Assembly: GCA_008015235.1 (NCBI GenBank)
Contig: SSFF01000010.1
Location: 1 to 64,000 of the forward strand
Length of the DNA: 64,000 nt
From: Rhodoferax sp.
GTDB lineage: Bacteria; Pseudomonadota; Gammaproteobacteria; Burkholderiales; Burkholderiaceae_C
Direction: 5' to 3'
Made by a program: the position numbers and the translations under genes. The notes below the pieces were generated by a model. It was not told the origin of the DNA. It was given only the letters and a program-made list of their open reading frames with translations, and did not search any database. Shown piece after piece: positions 26,663 through 37,100 of the stretch (position 1 is its first letter; every line of letters starts with the position of its first letter).

Positions 26663-27559
26663 ATGCACATTTTGCTGACCGGTGGCACCGGCCTCATCGG
26701 CCGCGCCCTGTGCGCCCACTGGATTGCCCAAGGCCACCGCGTGACCGTGTGGAGCCGCCAGCCCGCGCGGGTGCACGCCCTGTGCGCGGGGGCGCAGGGT
26801 GTGGCCCGGCTGTCCGACATCGCACCCGATGCGGCACCCGACGCGGTGGTCAACCTGGCGGGCGCCCCCATTGCCGACCGCCCCTGGACCGCCGCACGCC
26901 GGCGCCTGCTGTGGACCAGCCGTGTGAACCTGACCGAGGAGTTGGTGCACTGGATGGGCCAGCTTCCCCGCGCACCCCACACCCTGCTCTCGGCCTCGGC
27001 CGTGGGCTGGTATGGCGACGCGCAGGAACAGATTCTGGACGAGCACAGCCCGCCCCCGGGACATGCCGACTTCGGCAGCACCCTGTGCCAGGCCTGGGAG
27101 GCTGCGGCCTGGCGCGCCCAGGACCTGGGGGTGCGTGTGGCCGTGCTGCGCATCGCCCCGGTGCTGGCCCGCCAGGGTGGCATGCTGGCACGTTTGCACC
27201 TGCCCTTCTCGCTGGGCTTGGGTGGTCGGCTGGGCAGCGGCACGCAGTGGATACCCTGGGTGCACATGGACGATGTGGTGGGCCTGTTCGACTACCTGCT
27301 GCACCACGGCAACTGCCAAGGCAGCTTCAACGCCAGCGCACCGGGCGCGGTGCGCAACGCCGAGTTCACCCAGGCCCTGGCCGCTGCGCTGCACCGCCCG
27401 GCCATCCTCCCGGCACCGGCCTGGGCCCTGCGCATGCTGCTGGGCGAAATGGCCGTGCTGCTGCTGGGCAGCCAGCGCGTGCAGCCCCAGCGCACGCTGG
27501 AAGCAGGCTACCGCTTTCGCTACCCGGAGCTGCGTGCGGCGCTGGGCGCGCTATACTAG
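26663..27559 (+). CDS. TIGR01777-family NAD(P)-binding epimerase-like protein
   Basis: A 298-residue extended-SDR protein of the YfcH/TIGR01777 family. It begins MHILLTGGTGLIGRAL with the dinucleotide motif at 7-13, has VVNLAGAPIADRPWTAARRR in parts, SASAVGWYGD near residue 110, and the C-terminal domain of the family (FNASAPGAVRNAEFTQAL). The substrate is unknown. It is the last gene of the operon that begins at 19307; a terminator-like hairpin follows directly before metX. Confidence 0.9.
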   Translation: MHILLTGGTGLIGRALCAHWIAQGHRVTVWSRQPARVHALCAGAQGVARLSDIAPDAAPDAVVNLAGAPIADRPWTAARRRLLWTSRVNLTEELVHWMGQLPRAPHTLLSASAVGWYGDAQEQILDEHSPPPGHADFGSTLCQAWEAAAWRAQDLGVRVAVLRIAPVLARQGGMLARLHLPFSLGLGGRLGSGTQWIPWVHMDDVVGLFDYLLHHGNCQGSFNASAPGAVRNAEFTQALAAALHRPAILPAPAWALRMLLGEMAVLLLGSQRVQPQRTLEAGYRFRYPELRAALGALY

Positions 27560-27568
27560 TCCTGCGCC

Positions 27569-27612
27569 GATTTGCCATCGCTTGCGGGCGCTTTATAAGT
27601 TCAGCTAAAGAC
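27569..27612 (+). repeat. Dispersed repeat, copy C (metX leader)
   Basis: Diverged copy with ATTTGCCATCGCTTGCG and AGCTAAAGACC. The same bases also resemble a SAM-II riboswitch core, so the identity is open. Confidence 0.4.
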
Positions 27613-27619
27613 CGCGCCC

Positions 27620-27668
27620 ACCCGGCACTGCCCTTAGTTGATAAGCGAGCATTGCCGGGTTTTCTTTT
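27620..27668 (+). terminator. Hairpin with T-run directly before metX start
   Basis: ACCCGGCA (27620-27627) pairs with TGCCGGGT (27653-27660), followed by TTTCTTTT that ends at the metX ATG (27669). It is either the terminator of the upstream operon or an attenuator in the metX leader. No Shine-Dalgarno site lies between it and the ATG. Confidence 0.6.
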
Positions 27669-28808
27669 ATGTACGCCACACCACAGTCCATGCATTTCGA
27701 TGCACCGCTGCCGCTGCAAAGCGGTGCGAGCATCCGCGACTACGACCTCAGCTTCGAGACCTACGGCACGCTGAACGCCGACAAGTCCAACGCCGTGCTC
27801 ATCTGCCACGCGCTCAACGCCTCGCACCATGTGGCCGGGCGCTACGAAGGCAAGGACAACTCCGAGGGCTGGTGGGACAACATGATCGGCCCGGGCAAGA
27901 GCCTGGACACCGACCGTTTCTTCGTCATCGGCGTCAACAACCTGGGCTCGTGCTTCGGCTCCACCGGCCCCATGCACACCAACCCCGACACCGGCAAACC
28001 CTATGGCGCCGATTTCCCGGTGGTCACGGTGGAGGACTGGGTCAACGCCCAGGCCCGCTTGCTCGACAAGCTCGGCATCGACACGCTGGCCGCCGTGATG
28101 GGCGGCTCGCTGGGCGGCATGCAGGCCCTGAGCTGGACCATGCAGTACCCCCGCCGGGTGCGCAACGCCGTGGTGGTGGCCAGCGCGCCCAACCTCACGG
28201 CCGAGAACATCGCCTTCAACGAAGTGGCGCGCCGCGCCATCGTCACCGACCCCGACTTCCATGGCGGCCATTTCTACGAACACGGCGTGATCCCCAAGCG
28301 CGGCCTGCGCATCGCGCGCATGATCGGCCACATCACCTACCTCAGCGACGACGTGATGAACGAGAAGTTCGGGCGCCAGTTGCGTGAAGCGGTGCTCGAT
28401 AGTGCCAATGGCTACAAATACAGCACGCAGGACGTGGAATTCCAGATCGAGAGCTACCTGCGCTACCAGGGCGACAAGTTCGCCGAGTACTTTGACGCCA
28501 ACACCTACCTGCTCATCACCCGCGCACTCGACTACTTCGACCCGGCCCGCGCCCATGGCGGTAACCTGAGCAAGGCCCTGGCCGCGGCCACCTGCAAGTT
28601 CCTGTTGGTGAGCTTCACCACCGACTGGCGCTTTTCACCGAAACGCAGCCGCGAGATCGTCAAGGCCCTGCTCGACAACCAGCGCGAAGTCAGCTACGCC
28701 GAGATCGACGCGCCCCATGGGCATGATGCCTTTTTGCTCGATGACCCGCGCTATTTAAGCGTAGTGCGCTCATTTTTCGATAGCGTTGGCAAGGAGATTG
28801 CGGCATGA
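27669..28808 (+). CDS. metX: Homoserine O-acyltransferase (MetX)
   Basis: The first committed enzyme of methionine synthesis, acylating homoserine. The 379 residues form an alpha/beta-hydrolase fold with nucleophile Ser147 in MGGSLGG, a TDWRFSP segment carrying the acidic residue, and His352 in PHGHDAFLL. Proteobacterial MetX proteins of this type are often succinyl-specific (MetXS); I cannot settle acetyl versus succinyl donor. The ATG at 27669 follows a T-run with no visible Shine-Dalgarno, which is odd for an essential biosynthetic gene. It overlaps metW by 4 bp. Confidence 0.95.
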   Translation: MYATPQSMHFDAPLPLQSGASIRDYDLSFETYGTLNADKSNAVLICHALNASHHVAGRYEGKDNSEGWWDNMIGPGKSLDTDRFFVIGVNNLGSCFGSTGPMHTNPDTGKPYGADFPVVTVEDWVNAQARLLDKLGIDTLAAVMGGSLGGMQALSWTMQYPRRVRNAVVVASAPNLTAENIAFNEVARRAIVTDPDFHGGHFYEHGVIPKRGLRIARMIGHITYLSDDVMNEKFGRQLREAVLDSANGYKYSTQDVEFQIESYLRYQGDKFAEYFDANTYLLITRALDYFDPARAHGGNLSKALAAATCKFLLVSFTTDWRFSPKRSREIVKALLDNQREVSYAEIDAPHGHDAFLLDDPRYLSVVRSFFDSVGKEIAA

Positions 28809-29386
28809 CAGATCTGACGACACAACGCGCCATTGCCGAACTGGTGCCCCACGGCTCCCGCGTGCTCGACTTGGGCTGTGGCGACGGCAGCATGCTGGCC
28901 TACCTGCAGGCCGAGCGCGGCTGCTCCGGCTACGGCATCGAGATTGACGACGCCAACGTGCTGGCCTGCGTGCAGCGCGGCGTGAATGTCATCCAGCTCA
29001 ATCTGGAAGAAGGTCTGGCCATGTTCGACGACGCCAGCTTTGATGTGGTGTTGCAGATCGACACCCTGCAGCACCTGCGCAATGCCGAGGTCATGCTGCG
29101 CGAGACCGTGCGCGTGGGCCGGGTGGGCGTGGTCGCCTTTCCCAACTTCGCCCACTGGCCCAACCGCCTCAGTATCCTGCAAGGCCGCATGCCCGTGACC
29201 AAGCGACTGCCCTACCAGTGGTACGACACGCCCAACATCCGCGTCGGCACCCATGCCGACCTGGCCGTTCTGGCAGCGCGCAATGGCCTGAAAGTGCAGG
29301 ACAGTTTCGGCCTGCAAAACGGTGCCGTGGTGCGCTTTGCCCCCAACCTGCGCGCCGGCACCTCGGTGTACCAGCTCTGCCGCTGA
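28805..29386 (+). CDS. metW: Methionine biosynthesis protein MetW
   Basis: MetW is a methyltransferase-fold partner needed for MetX activity in many Proteobacteria. The 193-residue protein has [12 protein letters not shown] (SAM-like motif at 20-31), [10 protein letters not shown], and the MetW-specific [12 protein letters not shown] near residue 135. It overlaps metX by 4 bp (ATGA), so the two subunits are coupled. The convergent diguanylate cyclase gene ends 15 bp downstream. Confidence 0.96.
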   Translation: MTDLTTQRAIAELVPHGSRVLDLGCGDGSMLAYLQAERGCSGYGIEIDDANVLACVQRGVNVIQLNLEEGLAMFDDASFDVVLQIDTLQHLRNAEVMLRETVRVGRVGVVAFPNFAHWPNRLSILQGRMPVTKRLPYQWYDTPNIRVGTHADLAVLAARNGLKVQDSFGLQNGAVVRFAPNLRAGTSVYQLCR

Positions 29387-29401
29387 AGGGCGCAGGGGCT
29401 G

Positions 29402-31141
29402 TCAGTGCAGCTGCGTGGCCGACACGGCAGTGTCACTGCAGCCCCGGTTGCGCCCGGCCTGTTTGGCCTGGTACATCAGGCGGTCGGCGCCATTGAGCAA
29501 GTCTTCGGCACGGCGGTAGCGGGACGCCAGGGCCACACCGTAGCTGAAGGTGAACCCCTGGGTGGCGGCACACTGTAGGCGCATTTTTTCCAGCACGGTG
29601 TTGGCATGGAACAGATCGGTGTGCGGCAGCAGCACGCAAAACTCCTCGCCGCCATGGCGGCTGACCCAATCGGTCTTGCGCAGGTGGCTCTCCAGCAAAC
29701 GCGCCAGCCCCTGTAGCGCCGCGTCACCGGCGCTGTGGCCCTGGCTGTCGTTGATACGTTTGAAGTAGTCCACATCCACCAGCGCCACGCAGAAATCGTC
29801 CTGGTAGCGCTCCCAGCGCTCCCACTCGCGGTGCAGGTTTTCCATGAACCAGCGCCGGTTCATGAGCCCCGTCAGTGGGTCGCGCCGCGACAGTTCTTCC
29901 AGTTCGTGGGTGCGCTCGCGCACCTTCTGTTCCAGCGTTTCGTTGAGTTCCTGTGCCCGGTTGAAGGCCCGGGCAAACATGCCCCCCATGAGCAACGCCT
30001 GCAGCAGCAGGAACACAAACACGCCGATGTTGAAGGCATAGAAGGTCACTATCAGCCGGTTGTCATGCAGGATGTCATTGATGGCCGCGACAAAGATGAC
30101 GATGAAGCCCGCGAACATGAGTTGCGCACCCGGCAGCCTTTGGCGGATCGCACCGCTGAGGGTGTAGGCCACATGGGCCAGCACCCCGATGATGGCGATC
30201 TGGTAGGGCCAGAACCAGGATTGCAGGATATGGAAAGGTGCCAGAAGGCTCAGCAGCACAGCGGGCAATGCCGCCACGAGCAGCGCCAGGCGTGCCTTGT
30301 CGTAATGGCGCACTGGAAAAATCGCCTGCAGGTACGCCATGAAGGTGACGGGCAGGGCAATGGTGGCGAGGTACGCAACGCGCAGGCCCACGCCCTGGTC
30401 AAGCCACGGCAACACGGTATAGAGCAGGTGCTCGCCCGAGAGACTGGCTTTGAGGACCGACAGCATGCTGAAGATGCTGAAGTACAGCGAGGCCGGGTCG
30501 TGGGGCCGGAAGCCAAAAAGTCCCAGATGGTAGACCGCGATGATGAGCACACCACCCAGCAGCACGGCATCGAAAAACTGCGTCTGCAAAGCCGCTTGGG
30601 ACACCGCCTCGGCCGGACCGAAATACACCGGCATCCACAGACCGCTGAAGCTCAGGTGCTGATTGTGTACCGCCACCTGGAGCATGGCCTGAGGGGCGGT
30701 CGCCTGGAAAAAATAAACCTGCGGTACGAATGCAACCCCTTGTGCGCCCCAGCGGCCGATGGGCGTGCCGTTGATGGAGATGGTGGCCTCGCTGGCAATG
30801 CCCTTGAACTGCAGCGCATAGGTCCGCCCCGGCTGCAGCTGGCGCAGTTCCAACCCGTAGGTGCCGCTGCCGAAGGTACTTTGCAACTTGTCCCAGTTGC
30901 CCGGAACCTGGAGTGTCGTCGGGCTGGGCGGGGTGGCTGTGGTGGTGTCGGCACCTGGCAGTGGCCCCGGCGTGAAGTGCCACAGGCCGTCGAGGCGGAC
31001 GGCATGGTCGCTGGGCGCCTCCACGGTGCCGTTGTGTACCTGCGCGTGCGACACAAGAGCGAACAAGGCCCATGCGATCAACAATACCCCATGCAGGACC
31101 ACACGCAAGTTGCGATAGGGCGAAGTGCGCAAGCCGATCAT
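29402..31141 (-). CDS. 7TMR-DISM diguanylate cyclase
   Basis: A 579-residue inner-membrane enzyme that makes cyclic-di-GMP. It has a signal-like N-terminus, a periplasmic jelly-roll sensory domain (about 40-190, carbohydrate-binding type), seven membrane helices (about 195-400), a coiled-coil linker (ELNETLEQKVRERTHELEEL) and a GGDEF domain. The active site is GGEEF (497-501) and an RxxD product-inhibition site (RKTD, 488-491) lies five residues upstream, so it should be active and feedback-controlled. I use ATG 31141; a GTG 21 bases upstream is possible. It is divergent from a small membrane protein gene. Confidence 0.9.
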   Translation of the reverse strand: MIGLRTSPYRNLRVVLHGVLLIAWALFALVSHAQVHNGTVEAPSDHAVRLDGLWHFTPGPLPGADTTTATPPSPTTLQVPGNWDKLQSTFGSGTYGLELRQLQPGRTYALQFKGIASEATISINGTPIGRWGAQGVAFVPQVYFFQATAPQAMLQVAVHNQHLSFSGLWMPVYFGPAEAVSQAALQTQFFDAVLLGGVLIIAVYHLGLFGFRPHDPASLYFSIFSMLSVLKASLSGEHLLYTVLPWLDQGVGLRVAYLATIALPVTFMAYLQAIFPVRHYDKARLALLVAALPAVLLSLLAPFHILQSWFWPYQIAIIGVLAHVAYTLSGAIRQRLPGAQLMFAGFIVIFVAAINDILHDNRLIVTFYAFNIGVFVFLLLQALLMGGMFARAFNRAQELNETLEQKVRERTHELEELSRRDPLTGLMNRRWFMENLHREWERWERYQDDFCVALVDVDYFKRINDSQGHSAGDAALQGLARLLESHLRKTDWVSRHGGEEFCVLLPHTDLFHANTVLEKMRLQCAATQGFTFSYGVALASRYRRAEDLLNGADRLMYQAKQAGRNRGCSDTAVSATQLH

Positions 31142-31226
31142 GGGGTCATGATAATGGGGCACAGGCTGCGGTGTGCAAGCCTAGGGGGTTTGCCACGGTG
31201 CCCCACAAGGATTAAAGGAGTTACGC

Positions 31227-31643
31227 ATGCAAGTTCCGGTCGATGCCGATACATCAGTGGGCGTTGCACCATCCGACACTGGCCAGTCGCTGGCCGTGTG
31301 GGCCCAGTCCTTGTACCTGGCCAACCTGCTTTTGGCCCCGGGCCTGGCCTTCGGTGTGCTTTTTTGGTTGTGGCAGCGCCACAAGGACACGGCCCCGCTG
31401 CTGGCGCGCCAGCACCTGCACCAGGCCACCATGGTCAGCCTGGTGGGCGGGGTGCTCATCGTGGCCCTGTCGGGCGCCTGGGTGGCGTTCGGCGGGCTGG
31501 ATTCGGCCTGGACCTGGGTGGTGGTGCTGACCTACTTTGTCTGCATCCACGGCACGCTGGTGCTGCTGGGCATGTTTGCCCTGTCCAAGGCCATGGCCGG
31601 CCAGCCCTGGCGCTACCCGCTGATCGGGCCGAGCCTGCGCTGA
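31227..31643 (+). CDS. Small integral membrane protein, unknown function
   Basis: A 138-residue protein with three predicted membrane segments (about 30-48, 72-94 and 99-121) and a hydrophilic N-terminus. The layout resembles the DUF4870/Tic20-like group, but I am not certain. It starts with ATG after TTAAAGGAG, a strong ribosome binding site, and ends about 100 bp before the M20 peptidase gene. The divergent gene is the 7TM diguanylate cyclase; no functional link can be seen. Confidence 0.75.
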   Translation: MQVPVDADTSVGVAPSDTGQSLAVWAQSLYLANLLLAPGLAFGVLFWLWQRHKDTAPLLARQHLHQATMVSLVGGVLIVALSGAWVAFGGLDSAWTWVVVLTYFVCIHGTLVLLGMFALSKAMAGQPWRYPLIGPSLR

Positions 31644-31739
31644 AAAGTGGCGGCGCAGCGCAATAGGGCGTGGCATGATGCGCCCTGCTTTTCGCCGCCT
31701 TACCCGCCTGGCGGCGTCCAACTCCCACAAGGAATTGCC

Positions 31740-33212
31740 ATGAACGCACGCATCCCCGACACCGCTTTCCAGACCACCGCCGCGCTGGAGAACGTCAGCG
31801 CCCAGTGGGACGCGCAGATCGTTCCGCAGCTGCAGGACTACATCCGCATCCCGGCCAAGTCGCCCATGTTCGACGCCGACTGGGCCAGCCACGGCTTCCT
31901 GGACACCGTGGTGCGCAACACCGCGCAGTGGATCGAAGCGCAAAAGGTGGCCGGGCTCACGCTCGAAGTGGTGCGCCTGGAAGGCCGCACGCCGGTGCTG
32001 TTCTTTGAGATTCCCTCCACCCGACCTTCCGACGCGCCGGGTAGCGGCCAGACCGCGCTGATCTACGGCCACTTGGACAAGCAGCCCGAATTCACCGGCT
32101 GGCGCTCCGACCTGGGCCCGTGGAGTCCGAAGTACGAGGACGGCAAGCTCTATGGCCGCGGTGGCGCCGACGACGGCTACGCCGCCTATGCGGCCATTGC
32201 CGCCATCCAGGCGCTCAAGGCCCAAGGGGGCACGCACCCGCGCATCGTCGGCCTGATCGAGACCTGTGAGGAAAGCGGCTCGAAGGACCTGCTGCCTTAC
32301 ATCGACGCGCTGAAAGATCGCCTGGGCGAAGTCGGCCTGGTGGTGTGCCTGGACAGCGGTGCCGGTAACTACGACCAGCTTTGGCTGACCAACAGCCTGC
32401 GTGGCATGGCCAGTGGTGTGCTCAAGGTCGAAATCCTCACCGAGGGCATCCACTCGGGCGACGCCTCGGGCCTGGTGCCGTCGAGCTTTCGCATCATGCG
32501 CCAGGTACTCGACCGGCTGGAAGACAGCGCCACCGGCCGCCTGCTGCCGGCCAGCTTCCACTGCGAAGTGCCCACCGAGCGTCTGGCCCAGGCGCAGGCC
32601 ACGGCCGCCATCCTGGGCGACGAGATCTACAAGCGCTTTCCCTGGGCGCACTACGACTGTGGCGGCTCCACCGTGTTCGCGCTGCCCACCACCACCGATC
32701 CGCTCGAAGCCTTGCTCAAGCGCACTTGGCAGCCCACGCTGAGCGTGACCGGGGCCGAGGGCTTTTCCGACATTGCCAACGCTGGCAATGTGCTGCGGCC
32801 CTACAGTGCCTTCAAGCTCTCGCTGCGCCTGCCGCCGCTGGTGGAAGCGGCCACGGCCGTACAGGAACTCAAGGCCCTGCTTGAAGACAACGCGCCCTAC
32901 CAGGCCCGGGTCACGTTCGAGGGCTTGTCCAGCGCCACCGGCTGGAACGCGCCCGACACCGCCGACTGGTTTGCCCAGGCGCTCGATGACGCCAGCCAAG
33001 CCCACTTCGGCGCGTCCTGCGGCTACATCGGCCAGGGTGGCACCATTCCGCTGATGAACATGCTGTCCAAGGGCTTTCCGACGGCGCAGATGATGGTGTG
33101 CGGCGTCTTGGGCCCCAAGAGCAATGCCCACGGCCCCAACGAATTCCTGCACGTGCCCTACGCCAAGAAGCTCACGGCCGCCGTGGCCCAGGTACTGGGC
33201 CGCATGCCCTGA
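31740..33212 (+). CDS. M20-family metallopeptidase
   Basis: A 490-residue zinc-dependent peptidase of the M20 (dipeptidase/carnosinase) family. Metal-binding and catalytic residues can be placed: His111 in YGHLDKQPE, Asp144-Asp145 in GRGGADDGYA, and Glu177-Glu178 in ETCEESGS; the dimerisation domain follows in the middle. It has no signal peptide, so it likely hydrolyses short peptides in the cytoplasm. Start ATG 31740 has AAGGAA at good spacing. The monoacylglycerol-lipase-like gene follows 24 bp downstream and is probably co-transcribed. Confidence 0.92.
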   Translation: MNARIPDTAFQTTAALENVSAQWDAQIVPQLQDYIRIPAKSPMFDADWASHGFLDTVVRNTAQWIEAQKVAGLTLEVVRLEGRTPVLFFEIPSTRPSDAPGSGQTALIYGHLDKQPEFTGWRSDLGPWSPKYEDGKLYGRGGADDGYAAYAAIAAIQALKAQGGTHPRIVGLIETCEESGSKDLLPYIDALKDRLGEVGLVVCLDSGAGNYDQLWLTNSLRGMASGVLKVEILTEGIHSGDASGLVPSSFRIMRQVLDRLEDSATGRLLPASFHCEVPTERLAQAQATAAILGDEIYKRFPWAHYDCGGSTVFALPTTTDPLEALLKRTWQPTLSVTGAEGFSDIANAGNVLRPYSAFKLSLRLPPLVEAATAVQELKALLEDNAPYQARVTFEGLSSATGWNAPDTADWFAQALDDASQAHFGASCGYIGQGGTIPLMNMLSKGFPTAQMMVCGVLGPKSNAHGPNEFLHVPYAKKLTAAVAQVLGRMP

Positions 33213-33236
33213 TTCCATGCCCAAATCGCCCATGGA

Positions 33237-34091
33237 ATGATGGAACCGATGGAAACTGAATCGACCCTTTCCACCTTCACCGCCGTCGATGGCGAGCAGC
33301 TGATGCTGCAGGAATGGCCGCTGCCGCACCAGCTGGCGCAGCGCGGCACGGTCATCGTGGTGCATGGCCTGGGCGAACACGCCGGGCGCTACGACCATGT
33401 GGCACGCCAACTCAATGACTGGGGCTTTGCCGTGCGCGGCTACGACCAGTACGGCCACGGCGAGTCCGGCGGTCCGCGCGGCGGGCTGCCCTGCGACACC
33501 CGGCTGCTCGACGACCTGGCCGACATTGTGGACAGCACGCGCCGGCGCATGGACCCCGGCACCCCCCTGCTGCTGCTGGGCCACAGCATGGGCGGCCTGG
33601 TGGCGGCCCGTTTTGTCGCGCAGCGCATGGGCCAGGTCGAAGGACTGGTACTGTCCTCGCCAGCCCTGAACGCCGGGCTCTCCGGTTTTCAGAAGTTCCT
33701 GGTGTCGGTGCTGCCCGCAGTGTTGCCCAATCTGCGCGTAGGCAATGGTCTGCTATCCGACTTCCTGTCCCACGACCCGGCCGTGGTGGCAGCCTACCGC
33801 GCTGACCCGCAGGTGCATGACCGCATCAGCGCCCGGTTGGCCCGCTTCATCGCCCATGCGGGTTCTGAGGTGCTGGCTGCAGCACCCCGCTGGCAGGTAC
33901 CGACCCTGCTGCTCTATGCCGGGGACGACCGGCTGGTGAACCCGCAAGGCAGCCGCGACTTTGCCGCCGCTGCACCTGCGACGGTAGTGCAGGCCCAGTG
34001 CATGGAGGGGATGTACCACGAGATCTTCAACGAACCCGATGCCGCACGGGTCTTCGATGCCCTGCATGCCTGGATTGACCAGCATTACTGA
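33237..34091 (+). CDS. Monoacylglycerol lipase-like alpha/beta hydrolase
   Basis: A 284-residue serine hydrolase. It has the oxyanion segment VVHGLGEHAGRY (about 42-52), nucleophile Ser117 in LGHSMGG, the acidic residue region LLLYAGDDRLVN, and the His region EGMYHEIFNEP, all typical of monoacylglycerol lipases. There is no signal peptide. ATG 33237 is followed by a second in-frame ATG and a third four codons later, so the exact start is uncertain by a few residues. It ends 67 bp before the convergent hybrid kinase gene; a dispersed-repeat copy fills that gap. Confidence 0.9.
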   Translation: MMEPMETESTLSTFTAVDGEQLMLQEWPLPHQLAQRGTVIVVHGLGEHAGRYDHVARQLNDWGFAVRGYDQYGHGESGGPRGGLPCDTRLLDDLADIVDSTRRRMDPGTPLLLLGHSMGGLVAARFVAQRMGQVEGLVLSSPALNAGLSGFQKFLVSVLPAVLPNLRVGNGLLSDFLSHDPAVVAAYRADPQVHDRISARLARFIAHAGSEVLAAAPRWQVPTLLLYAGDDRLVNPQGSRDFAAAAPATVVQAQCMEGMYHEIFNEPDAARVFDALHAWIDQHY

Positions 34092-34119
34092 GCACATCGC
34101 ACCGCTCTGGATTACAGGT

Positions 34120-34165
34120 GTTTCAGGGCTTCTGCCCGCATATCCATTGCGCAGATAGCTATTGT
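34120..34165 (-). repeat. Dispersed repeat, copy D (supplies a stop codon)
   Basis: Minus strand reads CAATAGCTATCTGCGCAATG then GCGGGC and AAGCCC, the same block order as copies A and F. The TAG of its AATAGC is the stop codon of the hybrid kinase. Confidence 0.6.
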
Positions 34166-37100
34166 TTTTGTAGCAATCTGAGGCAAATGCGGTGGGCTTC
34201 GGCAAAGTCCAGACCCTGCAGGGCTTGCTCCAGGGCACCCAAGCTTGCGGGTGGCAGGCCAGCGAGCAGGTTGCGTTCCTGTGCAAAGAAGTCCAGGCAG
34301 GCATAGTCTTCCTGGGCCAGCAGTTCCGCCAGCTTCCGCATGGCCGCATGCCAGTCCGCTACACCGGCAGGCACCGGGTCCGCCAGCGGGCCCAGCAGTT
34401 GGTCCAGGGCCGACAGCGTCTGCGCAATCCGGCTTTCCAGGGGCTCCAGCGCAATGCCAGACCCGGTACCGGATTTGAGCTGGCGCTCGACATCGGCCGC
34501 AGTGTTGGCCAGTGCGCTGGCACCCAGCGTCGCGGCATTGCCCTTGAGCGTGTGCACCTGTATGGTGGCCAGCGCCAGGTCGCTGCGCATGCTTTGGCGC
34601 AATTGCAGCAGGACAGCGGGCAAGGCCTGGCGAAAATCACTGGCCGCGCGCAGGTAGAGCGACCGCATACCCCCCATGCGCTCCAGTGCCCCGTGGACAT
34701 CGAGCCCGTCTACCTGCGGCAAGGTTTCGGATGGCTCGGCCTGTGCCGGCGGTGGCACAGGCAGCAGGGCCGGCACCTGGTAGCCGGTGGTGCGCAGCAG
34801 GGTGTTGACCAACTGGTCCAGGTCAAAAGGTTTGCCCACATGTTCGGACATGCCCGCCTGCAGGCATTCCTGTCGATCCGATTCCAGGGCATTGGCCGTC
34901 ATGGCAATGATGGGCAGGCGGTCCAGGCCCAGACTGCTGCGGATGGTGCGGGTGGCGGTATAGCCGTCCATGACCGGCATCTGCACGTCCATGAGCACGG
35001 CATCGAACTGGGGTTGGGCGGCAGCAACGGCTTCCACACCCAGCAAGCCATTGGCGGCCAGGGCCACCAGGGCACCTTCACTGGCCAGCAACTCCTCGGC
35101 GACCTGCTGGTTGATGAGGTTGTCTTCCACCACCAGCAGGCGCATGCCACGCAGTCGGCGGGCGCTGCTGGGGCCACGGACGCTGCTGCGCAGGGCGGCA
35201 CCCCCACGCTGGGGCTCCAAGGTGGCCTCGCGCAGCATGGATGCGGTGACTGGCTTGACCAGGTAGGCCTGCAGCAGTGCCTGCTCCGCACTGGACCGCT
35301 GCGCCAGTTGCTCGCGGCCCTGGGTGGACACCATCACCACGGAAGGGAAATGGGCGCCACTTTCGCTGCAGAAGGCATGCAGCCGGGTCGCCAGCTCCCA
35401 GCCATCCATGCCAGGCATCGCGCAGTCGGTGTAGACGACCTCAAAGCGCGCCTGCGGGTCTTGCAGCAACTGCAAGGCTTCGGCTCCGCTGGAAGCCGTC
35501 TGGACCGGCCAGCCACACGAACGGACCATGCGCGCCAGCAGATCGCGGGCCACCGGGTTGTCATCGACCACCAAGGCGTGCAGGGGCTTGCTGGGCTCCA
35601 GGGTTGGCGTCTCGCCGCCAACCAGCGGAAAGTCCAGCACAAAGCTGAAGGTGCTTCCCTGGCCAGGGCGGCTGTCGAGCGCAAGCGTACCGCCCATGAG
35701 TTCGACCATCCGGCGGCTGATGGCCAGCCCCAGGCCGGTGCCACCGAACTTGCGTGTGGTGGAGGCTTCGGCCTGGGAGAAACCGGAGAAGATGTGTGCC
35801 TGGTTCTCGGGTGCAATGCCGATGCCGGAGTCGGTCACAGCGAACTCCAGGCGCACGGTGTCCGTGTCCTGGGTCACCACACGCACCGCCACCACCACTT
35901 GTCCCTGGGCCGTGAACTTGATGGCATTGCCGCCCAGGTTCAGCAAGACCTGCTGCAGGCGCATGCCATCGCACAGCACCCTGTCCGGCAGCGCCGGATC
36001 AACGTCGTACAGCAGGTCGACATCCTTGTTGTGGACATTCACCGACAGGATCACCCCCAGGTCGCGCAACAGCTGCTCGATGCGCAGGGGCTGGGGGTCC
36101 AGGGTCATCTTGCCCGCCTCGATCTTGGAAAAGTCGAGAATGTCGTTGATCAGACCCAGCAGGGACTGCGCGGCATTCTGCGACTTGTCGGCGTAGTCCA
36201 GCTGCTGGGGTGTCAGTTCGGTGTGGTGCAGCAGCCTGAGCATGCCGATGATGGCATTCATGGGCGTGCGTATCTCATGGCTCATGTTGGCCAGAAACTG
36301 TCCCTTGGCCAGGCTGGCCTGCTCGGCACGTTCCAAGGCGTTCTGCAAGGCCTGCGCCTGCTCGTAGCGGTGGGTTATCTCGTTGCGGATGGAGACATAG
36401 CGCTCCACCAGACCATCGTCACCGATGAAGGGGGTGATGATGCTGTCCACCCAGTACAGGCGTCCGTCCTTGGCGCGATTGCAGACGTCACCACGCCAGG
36501 CCTTGCCACTGGTCAGGTCGGCCCACATCGCCTCCCAGAACGCCGGTGGATGGGTGCCCGAATTGACGATGCGGTGGTTGGCCCCGAGCAGTTCTTCACT
36601 GCTGTAACCGGAGATGGCGCAGAAGGCGTCATTGACCTGGGTGATGGTGCCCTGCCGGTCGGTGATGGAGACAATCGCATGGTGCTCGAACGTGGAAAGC
36701 AGGGTGGAGGCCTCGCGCAGGGCCATCTCTTTCTCCAGCTGCGCGTGCTTCTGCAGGGTGATGTCCGACGCAATCACCATGAAGCCGGTCACGGCACCGG
36801 TGGCGTCCACGATCGGCTGCATTTCGGTGTCCAGCCAGACCGGCTGGCCACTTTCGGCGCGTATGCGCAGGTCGGTGCGTGCGGACTGGCCCGCCTGCAC
36901 CTGGTACAGCATGGCATGCCAGGCTTCCTGGTCGGCAGGCTGGGTCGATATGAAGGAGATGATGGCACTGCCCTGGGCCCGTTCGGCGCTGTAGCCCAGC
37001 ACGCGCGTGAAACCGGCATTCACCCACTCGATCACACCTGCTGCATCGGTAATGGCAACAGCGTTGTGCGTGTGCTGCACCACGCGGGCCATGCGGTCCA

